Positions 54,601 to 64,000 of a stretch of DNA of 64,000 bases are shown here, piece by piece (the first letter of the stretch is position 1; each line of letters opens with the position of its first letter). Source of the DNA: Unio delphinus (lineage: Eukaryota > Mollusca > Bivalvia > Unionida > Unionidae); NCBI GenBank assembly GCA_029339505.1, contig JAQISU010000210.1, forward strand, positions 16,006,001-16,070,000, read 5' to 3'. The translations under genes were made by a program, and so were the position numbers. Below the pieces are notes generated by a model. It was given only the letters and a program-made list of their open reading frames with translations, ran no database searches and had not been told where the DNA came from.

Positions 54601-56575
54601 ATAGATGTAAATGTGATTTCTATGATGGATGTAGAACAGCTACAGACATATTTACCCAGATATGGAGATTGCGTAGCAACAATAGCTTATGCCAAACAAC
54701 AAAGAACTCTTGAAAACACTGCAAGCTTTTGAAGGGATAGAAAAAGATGTCTGAGAGATAGATTACTGGACAAATTACGAGCAACAGGGAACAGAAAGGA
54801 GCATTTCAGGAGAGCAGCACCTCAGGCTGGTAACAGAAATGCAAAACAAATCCTAAGAAAAGTGGAAATTGGCTGGTTAAATACTTATGGTATTAGTGGT
54901 CAGAAGCAAGTTAGGTCAACATATGGTGGCGAAACAAGAGCTGTTTAAGTCCACCTTGATGCAACTGTCTCTGACATATTATCCACAGGAAAAGAACTTT
55001 TCTTTCCCAGTGGAATATCAAAGAAAGGAAAAGTTAGTGATGACTTTGATTTCGATCTTGCTGATCAAACTCGTGAAAAATTGTCTGATGAACTGACTTT
55101 GAAGGATATATATGAATCCACAAAACTGAAGACTCTTAGGCTTTATGTTGTAACAACAGCACACACAAGACACTTAAATGGTAACAACAGCAAAGAAAGA
55201 AATAATACAGAACCAGACATTTCTGCCCAACTAATACATCCAAACCAGTCAGATTTGGTTCAGATGTCTCCTCAGGTTCAAGCAGAAGACAATATAATGG
55301 CAATAGCATATGTGTCCACCATTGACCTACAGATACCTGATAATAACCAAGCTGAAAATATGATGGGTTTAGAAGAGTCAAATACCTCTTCTAATAACAC
55401 ATGTCATGGGGATTGCTTCGAAATAAGCAGTATTCATTCTTTTGGCTCCAATGATACTTTGCCTTCGATCAGTCCTAATCATGAAGTGTGTGACTTAACA
55501 CTTGATTCACATGACTTTCTGATGACAGCAGTTCATTTCCAGGAGCAGTTTCAGCCAGTCATTGACCTGTCATAAGCATTAGACGACAAAAGTGTTAAGA
55601 CCATTCTGCTTCACCATTCCAATTTACAGGAGGAAATGCTGCAATATTTTAAAGCATCTGATATTTTGAATACAACATTAAAGTTCAAGTTTGTAAATGA
55701 GTGTGGTCATGATGCAGATGGAGTATCAAGGGATGACTATGCAGCATTTTGAGAACCATTTTTTTTTAGAAATGCAGATGGTGAGGTTTATCGCATACCT
55801 GTTTTATCTCAAGACTATGGCCAAGAAGAATGGGAGGCTGTAGGTAGAATTTTGATCAAGGGATACAAGGAACACAAATACTATCCAATAAGTTTAGCTC
55901 CAGCTTACTTTTTTGCAGTAGTACATGGGGAAAATTCTGTTACTCCACAGTTATTGAAAGACTCATTCCTTTTATATATTTCACAGTCAGAAAAGGATGT
56001 TATTGAGGCTGTTGAAAAAGGAACACATTATGAACGAGACGAGGAACTTATTCTGCTTGACCGCTTTCAGTGTCACAAAATCCCAGAGCTGAGTGAGATG
56101 GCATCAACAATTGTACAAATTGCACACAAAGTATTAATCCAAGAATCTAAATATGCCCTAGATGCTATTAGTGGTGTTGGTGAAGGTGTTTGGCAAATTG
56201 ATTTTCCAGATACTGAATCAATCATAACCCTGTATGGAAGACTAGATCCAACCATCCCAAAAGTAACAGAGTTGCTGTGTGCTTCACCAAGAACAAAGGA
56301 GGAAATCTGTTGGACGTCTTAACAGATTTATTCAAGGAAGAAATAAATGGCAGTTGAGAAAGCTACTCAGGTTTTTGACTGGATCAGATGTAATTTGTGT
56401 TGATAAGATTGATATTCAGTTTATTGTACTTCATGGAAAAGGAAGACGTCCCAGTATCCACACTTGTGGACCCATGTTAGAACTACCATCAACATATGCA
56501 AACTATCCCGACTTTCGATCTGAGTGGGAAAGCATGCTTGATTCTAGGGAATGCATGGAAATGAACATTGTGTAG
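54601..56575 (+). pseudogene. HECT-domain E3 ubiquitin ligase-like gene (G2E3-type), nonsense-riddled
   Basis: One reading frame holds for about 1.7 kb: DVNVISMMDVEQLQTYLPRY then GDCVATIAYA (SAM-like), a basic linker (LRKVEIGWLN), VSDILSTGKELFFPSGISKK then GKVSDDFDFDL, a low-complexity spacer, then a HECT domain from FKFVNECGHDADGVSRDDYA onward. The domain ends IHTCGPMLELPSTYANYPDF, which contains the Cys equivalent to the ubiquitin-thioester site (about 56465), and closes MNIV-stop. In-frame stops: TGA 54730, TAA 54946, TAA 55573, TGA 55750; a 1-base shift lies near 56300. The family is expanded in invertebrates. Protein-level features remain well kept despite four stops, suggesting a fairly recent pseudogene. 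Confidence 0.8.
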
Positions 56576-56922
56576 TTGTTCGTTTAATTGTAGAATTTAG
56601 TGTCCATTTTATTGTATTGTAATTTTGTGGTAAAAAGTATCAACCATTTTTACAACTTGCATGTAATCAAATCACTCCATGGTAGCAAGAGTTGGATTTT
56701 TTTATACACTATACAACAATATTCTGTGTATGTGTGTGTGATAGCTTTGAGCCACATACGTGTTAAACATTTTTGTAAAATTCTGTTTAAATATTTTGGC
56801 AAAATTCTATTGTATGTGAAAACAAGCAATTTTGTTGGACCTGAAAACAATTTGGAACTTAACAGGTTCAACCAAGTTGTCTTCAGGCACACAAGAGTCC
56901 ACCATGCCATGAGCATATGTAA

Positions 56923-56958
<36 letters not shown>

Positions 56959-58611
56959 CGCACTATGATGTTTTCTTAAGATAAGAGAACTGTCCTTAAG
57001 TTTTTTTTATTAAGCTTTTGATGATACAGAATATCATTACTCTTGAACCTTTGATTTTAATTTGAACGATATTGCTTTTCATATTAGAACAGATATCAGA
57101 CATTACTGATTTGACTTTTATTTTTATTTGACTTTTATTTTTATTTTATTTTTATTTTTATTTGACTTTTATTTTTATTTTGACATTATTTTCCTTAAGT
57201 TCCTGTCTATAATCTCACATAGACTCAAACATTTGATGTAATCAATAAGCAAACAGCTTTTGTTTTGAGGAGTACTTTTAACATTGAGTTTTCATTGCCT
57301 CTTGATATTTGCTTTACATGTTAATATTGTTGTATGGACTAGAGGTTTAGTATGGCTGTTCTATCTAAATATTGTTTCTGATGTATATGTTGTTGTAATT
57401 AAGGTTTTCCTTTCTGTCTGGTCTCCATTAACTTTGTTTGTAGCCTGGCCAAGCATCTAATATGTATATAGCCCTTGATTAGGCATACATGAAACTAGTT
57501 GGGAGTTTAATTCAAAAGTAAATTAGTTACAGTCCATTTTTAGATGTAACTCATTACCACATAGGCTTTTTGCAACCTGCATAGATACTTTTATAAACTG
57601 AATCAAACGTTTAAATTCTTGGCAAATGCATACTGTTCAAAAGAATGGATTAGTGTTATTTTTTACCTTTCATTCAAAAGTGCCAGTGCCTCAACTCACA
57701 TAAAATGCTTTTGCTTGCCATGTGGCTAGGAAAGAAGCTTCTAGTCAGAATTTCATAGTTCCTCTTTGATGTATAACTACTTTGAAAAGTTTGTTTCCAT
57801 GGAACACTGTGTCTTTTGTATGAGACCTATTTGACCTTTCCTCGGTCTCTCCTTCCTTTTAATAAAAATTCTAAAAGCCATAATGTGTAGCTCCCTATCA
57901 AGGCGTTCTTAGTGAACATTGTACATCTACCATATGACATGTAACAAGTCCATTGTCAAAGGAGAAATCGTTTTCTCGATGGCCTCCAAAAAGCGGGCAA
58001 TAATAATTACTGTATTACGGTTTTCATATTAGAATTAGGAATTAAAACAATATTTATTAGTTCAGCTAGATGTTAGTGTGCTTATTTCTATTGATTTTGT
58101 GACAAAATGTCGAAAGCGCAAATGTTTTTATTTCATTAGGATTAATAGGTATCGCCATTTGTCAATTACGCTATCGGTGTGAATCGTACCCATACCGCGA
58201 GTAACTGCATCTATCAGCAGTGTCCAAACCCACATGGCAATGCACTCACGTTTCCCCCCACCCCCAATAAAAGATGAAAGAAGGTCGAATGTAAGAGCCT
58301 GAAAATCCATTCGCTTTGGCAAACATAATGTAATACTTACCTATATGCTTGCACCCACTGGATTTCTTTTGGGAAATGCCAATGTATACTAAATTTTCTT
58401 ATCGGTCCAAATGTTGCATTGTCAGTTTACGTACCGTAAATTAGTGCACGCCTGTAAAACCAAATGTTCTCTAAATGCCTTAAATGCCATTCAAGCTTTA
58501 TAATTGGATCTCTACACCCACAATCATTTCTAAAACATTAAACCCGTTATCTATTTATTTTGTTTTAACTTTAGATCTTTTTGATATTTATTTTAAACGT
58601 GTCAAGTAAGA
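56576..58611. other. Non-coding with minor simple repeats
   Basis: (TG)n at about 56928-56960 and attttta/gactttta low-complexity at 57110-57185. No other feature recognised. Confidence 0.5.
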
Positions 58612-58614
58612 GAG

Positions 58615-58711
<97 letters not shown>
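58612..58711. repeat. (GT)n-(GA)n compound microsatellite
   Basis: About 22 gt units followed by about 27 ga units. It adjoins the tail of a reverse-oriented SINE, as at 2999-3082, where a matching (CT)n-(CA)n tract adjoins another copy. Confidence 0.96.
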
Positions 58712-58713
<2 letters not shown>

Positions 58714-58719
58714 TGGATT

Positions 58720-59005
58720 ATTAAGGTAGCTTTAACAAATTTCATTCATATCACTACGATATCTGCAGTGTGCAATTTTATTGTGATGTCTAGCACTGCG
58801 GCATCATTCCGCACGTAGCATGATGTCCCACCCAGTCACATTATCCTGACTCCAGGATGACCAGTCCTAACACTAAATCGTAATGCTGAGCGCCCAGCGA
58901 GACAGCTGTTAATGCCATTTTATCAGTCTTAGGTATGACTCAACTTGAGTTCCAACCCGCGACCTCTCGCATCCGAGGCGGACGCTCTCACTACTAGGCC
59001 ATTAT
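58720..59005 (-). mobile_element. SINE (family 1), full-length
   Basis: Read on the minus strand: tRNA-derived head ggcctagtagtgagagcgtc ... gaggtcgcgggttggaactc (A- and B-box-like), then taacagctgtctcgctgggc, gtgttaggactggtcatcct, gtcaggataatgtgactggg, gtgctagacatcacaataaa, gatatgaatgaaatttgtta and a microsatellite tail. Best reference copy of the family in this window. Confidence 0.85.
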
Positions 59006-60555
59006 TTAAAAGATGAACAAAGTAAAATAGATTTTGGTGGTATCCTAATGAAATAAAATCAGTTGAAGGAGTCAGAAAACGACCAAAGGAAAGAAAAGAC
59101 ACAAAAGCTTTCGTTGAGTTTTTCAGGAATCGCTTTGTCTCGTCTGCTAATACTAATTCAATGTTTGCGGTATTAATTTTAAGCATACAAGACGGTACTA
59201 ACTAAAGACGTGATTGTTTTTCAACCATCTCCATTCCGGTTACCGCGCATAAACATGTACGTTTGTCTCACTATCAACGAACGCTTGCCACAGAATAGCA
59301 AATCCTGGTGCATACATTTATCAGAATGCATATATGTTTGCACATATTGATGGACGCATATTTGCTTCACTCCATCAGTTCATTCGTATTCAAATTGATA
59401 TATTTGCCATACTAAACGTCATCTAATTTCCTTTTATACTGTACTGTCGGCTTAAGGTTGACGTCAGATGTTTTTAGTATTATGTAGATTTAATAGGCGC
59501 TGAAAGTTAGATAAATGGCTTGAAAACAGTAACATATTAACCTTATATTTTATATTGAGCCGTATATGACGTTTAAGTAATTTCACACATATTATATGCA
59601 CACGTTTAATAACATTAGAAATGAAATGTTTATGTGAGGTGTTTAATGCAATGTTGGGGTTATCTGGTCAATCCAAAAAATTTCTACTATTAACGACAGC
59701 GTGAGAGGAGGGTTGCAGTCGGTATCGTTTGTTTCTGCTCAGATTCTCTTAGTATCTCACTTCATATTTGTGAATCCTTCACAAGAAAGGAAGGGTAGTG
59801 AGGTTGATATAAAACTATTGTGAGCCCACCTGTCTCAGTTCTAACAAAAACGGTGAACCAAGATTACGGAAAGCTCAGACTAATACTGACCCTAATTTTC
59901 TACAAAATAATGCGAATCAAAATTGCTTAAAATAAGGTTTAAAAGTTTAAGTTGGGTGGGTGAAGGCTATATAGATTAAAATAATTAATAATTTGGACAT
60001 AACTACAAGCAGAGCATTTGTTCCATGTTTTTTATGAAACTTAATGAATAAATTTAATTTGATCCGAATAATAATTAAAACATTTATCTGTGCGACTGGA
60101 GAGAAGGAACGGATGCAGAATGATTATAGCTAAGAAACTGTTTACACTTCTTTAACCACAGTCAGATATCGTTGATTCAAAAACAGAGATCAATTGTATT
60201 AAATTTGCAAATAAAACACATAAACACACTTGATGCCATTTAAAATAGATGCACACTAAGTAAATGAACTTGAATGACCAAGAAATTTAGTTTTGTATGT
60301 ATTCATCAAGCGATTTACGTACAAGATTTATATTTTTCTTATTATAAACACAAATGACAAAATTCCATTCAATTTCATTTCCATTTCAGATCCCATTATT
60401 TCTAAATATTGGTCTCACTGGATGAATAAAGTGACGGTAGATACATTATTAGGAGGATGCCCCTTACAGTACGTCATTAATATGTTACCGTAACTCCAAA
60501 TACAGATCTAGAGCTTCATATGCATCTTTTGCCATTTGTAAACCTTACTCAGCCA
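59006..60555. other. Non-coding, nothing recognised
   Basis: No supported exon on either strand. Confidence 0.45.
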
Positions 60556-60792
60556 TTATATATATATACACAGATTGTACACATCCTCGTCAGAAGCCAT
60601 TCCATCTCGGTACCTTGCATTATTCTGACATAACTGGAATTCTTCCTCATCTATCAGACACATGTAGTTTTCCGAATCATACAACTCTGGAACTGAAAAC
60701 ATGATGTTTGGAATGCCACTTGGAACCATTAAGTTTTTGGATGGTCGAATCACATGGGAATCCCATACTTCGGTTACTGAGTCTAATTCATC
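60556..60792 (-). CDS. Integrase-core host-type gene, last exon
   Basis: Minus strand, with a tttatttccag acceptor before 60792. It encodes DELDSVTEVWDSHVIRPSKN, then LMVPSGIPNIMFSVPELYDS and an acidic tail (IDEEEFQLCQ) to a stop at 60556. WxxHxIRPSxN followed by a PSGxP segment is the C-terminal signature of an animal gene family with a DDE integrase-like core. It joins in phase 0 to the exon at 61305-61834 across an intron of about 510 bases that contains a (GC)n-(GT)n microsatellite. Confidence 0.65.
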   Translation of the reverse strand, partial: DELDSVTEVWDSHVIRPSKNLMVPSGIPNIMFSVPELYDSENYMCLIDEEEFQLCQNNARYRDGMASDEDVYNLCIYI

Positions 60793-61219
60793 CTGGAAAT
60801 AAAAGACAAGAAACATTCACATTTGAAATACTTGACAATAGGGATGAAAATAATTGAAAGGCTGAGAAAGAAGTTCCCAATGAAAACATATGACCTAGAT
60901 GCGGTCATAAAGAAACACTATAAATTAGATATTATTTGGTAAGACAACTTTGTTTAATATACAACTAATGCATCAAGTCGCAACACTAATATATGAGTGA
61001 TTTTAATCAGTGACATTAGCTCGTATAACAGTAATAATGATTTTGAATCTATCCTACATGTAAGACTTTGAAACAAATATTCCCAATCAGCATTAAAATA
61101 CTCAAAGGAGCGTTATGTGTTAATTATATTGCATAGTGTGTGCTCTTTGAACATTGTAATCCGTAATCGGCACTTGTATTTTCTTACGATGAATTAAGCA
61201 TATTTAATATATACTCCCC

Positions 61220-61232
61220 CGCGCGCGCGCGC

Positions 61233-61262
<30 letters not shown>
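61220..61262. repeat. (GC)n-(GT)n microsatellite
   Basis: gcgcgcgcgcgc followed by about 14 gt units, in the intron of the minus-strand integrase-core gene. Confidence 0.95.
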
Positions 61263-61263
<1 letters not shown>

Positions 61264-61304
61264 AGAGAGACAGACATACAGAGACATAATTATGCTGTCC
61301 GTAC

Positions 61305-61834
61305 CTGTATCATACCAAGAAAACAAAATTTCACCAGATTCTTGTCCAAATACCCGCCGTCAAAGTTACCCACTGCTTTTATTTGGTCGAAGAGTGGCAA
61401 CCAGAACTCTACACATTCCTTGCGCAAGAAGCCCTACCAGCTTTCAATTCTTTGATTATTTCTGCTGCGCCCGTACATGAAACTGAGATCACCACAGAAT
61501 GAATCAGTTCCATGCCGGCGAAAGAGACGTTGGAATTCACAAACATGTCCATTTTCTGTGCCCCTATAAGGGGGCAACCACCGAAGCCTTTAACAACTCA
61601 GAGATAGTATCCCCCGATAACGCGAGGGTTACTACTTGTGCAATATGCTTTTAACCATATCATTTTCCGTGAAAACCCATCAATACAACCATTGATGCAA
61701 ATACCATAGGGGCTCAACTTGTCATAGGAGTCCATATGCCAGATATAAGTAGGACCTTTTGATAGGTACAGACGCCTATGAAGTGGATGTGATTGGCGGA
61801 GGTCAACATTTTTAGGGTCTAATACTCTCATCAA
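61305..61834 (-). pseudogene. Integrase-core host-type gene, catalytic exon, broken
   Basis: Minus strand. First frame (61598-61834): HPLHRRLYLSKGPTYIWHMD then SYDKLSPYGICINGCIDGFS, containing the first catalytic-type Asp in WHMD. An in-frame TGA follows GGYYL, then a frame change. The second frame holds RGTENGHVCEFQRLFRRH, MYGRSRNNQRIESWWGFLRK (with the Glu of the DDE triad in RIE) and LVKFCFLGMIQ, ending at a gtacgg donor (61304). The second Asp expected just before the GTEN motif is not seen. The family is present as intron-containing genes in many animals, related to retroviral and Polinton integrases. Two frame breaks in one exon indicate a pseudogene. Confidence 0.7.
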
Positions 61835-61929
61835 AAGGCGAATTTATATTTATTATCTAAATATATTGAAATAAGACACAAAGACACAGTGGTCCCTTTT
61901 AAGAGTGCTCTCAAAACTCACCTGTTTTG

Positions 61930-62385
61930 ACTTCACACTAGGGATAGGGGATTAGAGCCTGGTCAATATATTAGGCATGTATCGGTGTAACTAAGGAGAT
62001 ACGTATTCATATTGGCTATGTTCACATTGGGGTTTGAGGATTACAGCCTGATCATTATATTAAGCATGTAAAGGTCTAGCTAGGGAAATACGTATTCATA
62101 TTGGCTGTCTTCATATTGGGGGTTGAGGATTATAGCCTAATCAATATATTAAGCATGTATCTATCTAGCTAAGGAGATATGTATTCATATTGGATGTGTT
62201 CACACTAGGGATAGGGGATTACAGCCTGGTCAATATATTAGGCATGTATCGGTGTAACTAAGGAGATACGTATTCATATTGGCTGTGTTCACATTGGGGA
62301 GAAGGGGATTACAGCCTAATCAATATATTAAGCATGTATCGGTCTAGCTAAGGAGATACGTATTCATATTGCATGTGTTCAAAAA
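61930..62385. repeat. ~90-bp tandem repeat, five units
   Basis: Units contain ggggattacagcctggtcaa, tatattaggcatgtatcggt and aaggagatacgtattcatat, spaced 88-91 bases. Confidence 0.94.
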
Positions 62386-64000
62386 ATGAAAGTATTATCA
62401 GGTCGATATATTCTTCAGATAACATTTCAACAAAAAAAATAATCATTTATACATAATCATATTCCCGATGTCAACGTATTGTGCAGGTAGCGATCTACCT
62501 AAACTCGTATACGTCTTTACAGTTAGGGGAATTCCTATCTAGTCAGTGTATTTAAGTGATATTGGAATTACAGTACTGTCGAAGTAATTTGTTTTATGGT
62601 AATGACACGCACGCAGATAATATCTGAGTTCAGAAAAACTTGAGTGTAGGACAGTGTCTGATAAGCATTCTGGTGCATTCATTTGTTGAGATGAAAACAA
62701 TATTGTTTTGGGATTTAATTTGTTGGGAAGGAGGGAATAAAGAGACACTGGGTAAGGGACTCCTCCATAAATTCCAGTCGGATTATAAAGCCTTTAGGTA
62801 TTCGTACATTCAGCCACGCACAACGTAAGTATGCTCTTTTCATCGTCCTTAATCAACTACGTCTGAATCGACATTACATTGAAACGACACGATGGCCACT
62901 GTAAGATCGCAAGATGCTATTTGCAGAATAGTCGAAGATGGGACTCTGGAATTAGAAACGGAAGGTATGTAACAGATAAGACATATATAAAAACCTTGAT
63001 GATAATTACTAACACATCAAGGAGTAAACATGGTGTTCCAAACTATACTAAACACAGTAGATGCAAATTACATAAAAACAATGATAATCATTCCGTGGCA
63101 ATGACCATATATATTGATCCGTGTATGTTGATGAATAACTTGATAATACAAGTGATGATGTTTCCACTTATTTAAAAGGGTCCCAACCATTATGTCGATA
63201 CCCACAAGTACGTATGAAATTCAAATTATTTGCTCTTATTAAATCGTTCATTCCAACCTATGAATAAACAGTCCATTTATATTTCAACTAAGAACCCCTT
63301 GGAGTATATTGAAAATAAGTTGCAGTAAAGCAGTACCATGCCACTAGACAAAATCACACCTTGATAAATTCAGTATACTCAGTTTAGGACTTTAGATCAC
63401 GTTAGGTGTATACCTTGGTGTCTTTTGAAATACATAGAAGATTTGTCAAAATACTTTAGTTGAATAAGAAACGAATTTTGTCTTGCAGCGATGGAACACA
63501 GGCATTTAGTTGTTATAAGGTCGAACACTTACTAGTTAGATTATACAGATGACGTCATAATGGAGCCAAAACATAGAATGATCCCCTATTGTTCATTTAC
63601 ATTATGTTATGAACGCAACGGAATCGTAACCTTTCCTAATTCAATACGGTGATGGATAGTGTAACTAATGTAAACAAAATGGCCGACGTGTTTGTTTATA
63701 CCGCTTAGACACTTTGTTTTATATTCAAATAATACTGAATTTGATTTACTTTATCAACACTGTATGGCAATTTAAGCATATTTTTATTCATGTGAAGGGG
63801 TTGTATTGGCATCCTCCTGTATAACAATACTCTATTCAAATAGTCACATTTTTATTACTGGTGAAAAGTAGTGGTGGGGTGCATACTAAAGTGTAACACG
63901 ACTCTATTCAAACATATGACAATGTAACAGCACTATGATCAAACAGTAACAGAGGTATGAGAAATCAATCCATGTTCTCTTTCAGTAAACATAGACCATA
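62386..64000. other. Mostly non-coding; one possible exon
   Basis: An ATG at 62892 opens MATVRSQDAICRIVEDGTLE then LETEG before a gtatgtaac donor-like site, and a gtaagt donor-like site sits at 62825. A first exon of a gene running off to the right is possible but cannot be verified. Nothing else is recognised. Confidence 0.25.

Noticed and set aside
62892..62964. Short exon-like MATVRSQDAIC frame
   Set aside because: A single short frame with a donor-like site is not enough to call a gene; mentioned only in the description of the region.

Overview
The window reads as AT-rich animal nuclear DNA, most likely from a mollusc (perhaps a bivalve). Exons are short and separated by long introns, microsatellites and minisatellites are abundant, two tRNA-headed SINE families of a kind common in molluscs recur, and LINE, hAT and Polinton elements are present. 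Everything was read by eye; no searches were run.

1-26.3 kb: an L1CAM/neuroglian-type cell-adhesion gene on the + strand. Five exons with matching splice phases lie at 5063-5233, 5498-5845, 10465-10596, 14573-14651 and 18698-18764: two Ig-like exons, the transmembrane exon with RNRGGNY, and a short cytoplasmic tail ended by an in-frame TAG. An inverted copy of the transmembrane and tail exons lies on the minus strand at 1813-3804 and keeps the ankyrin-binding FIGMY motif. A third, damaged copy of the tail exon lies at 26035-26206. The introns hold a hAT/ZBED transposon with an 8-bp target duplication (7369-10294), a 44-bp satellite with higher-order structure (12.4-14.0 kb), SINEs, a second TIR element (21050-22142) and a LINE 3' fragment.

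26.3-39.6 kb: the most notable object, a 13.3-kb Polinton/Maverick-type (adintovirus-like) element bounded by ~205-bp terminal inverted repeats (26308-26515 and 39362-39568). Left to right it carries a packaging ATPase (-), a zinc-domain/phospholipase A2 protein (+), a retroviral-type integrase (+, intact), a helicase remnant running into an HNH/endonuclease VII-like zinc domain (-), a zinc-ribbon protein (+), an HNH nuclease (+), a 1.1-kb palindrome-rich non-coding zone, a small helical protein (+), then a long minus-strand virion block: three structural-type genes, a membrane protein, a coiled-coil protein, an adenain-like protease, a pX-like basic protein, a double jelly-roll major capsid protein, a pVI-like protein and a 312-residue conserved protein. 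I see no protein-primed PolB. Most genes carry one or more frame breaks, many at A/T homopolymers, but the integrase and several virion genes are open.

39.6-64 kb: mostly anonymous AT-rich DNA, with a decayed LINE (45.1-48.1 kb), SINEs, a palindromic 21-bp tandem array (50.16-50.41 kb), a HECT-type ubiquitin-ligase pseudogene with its catalytic-Cys region (53.3-56.6 kb), a two-exon integrase-core host gene (60.6-61.8 kb, minus strand, decayed) and a 90-bp tandem array (61.9-62.4 kb).
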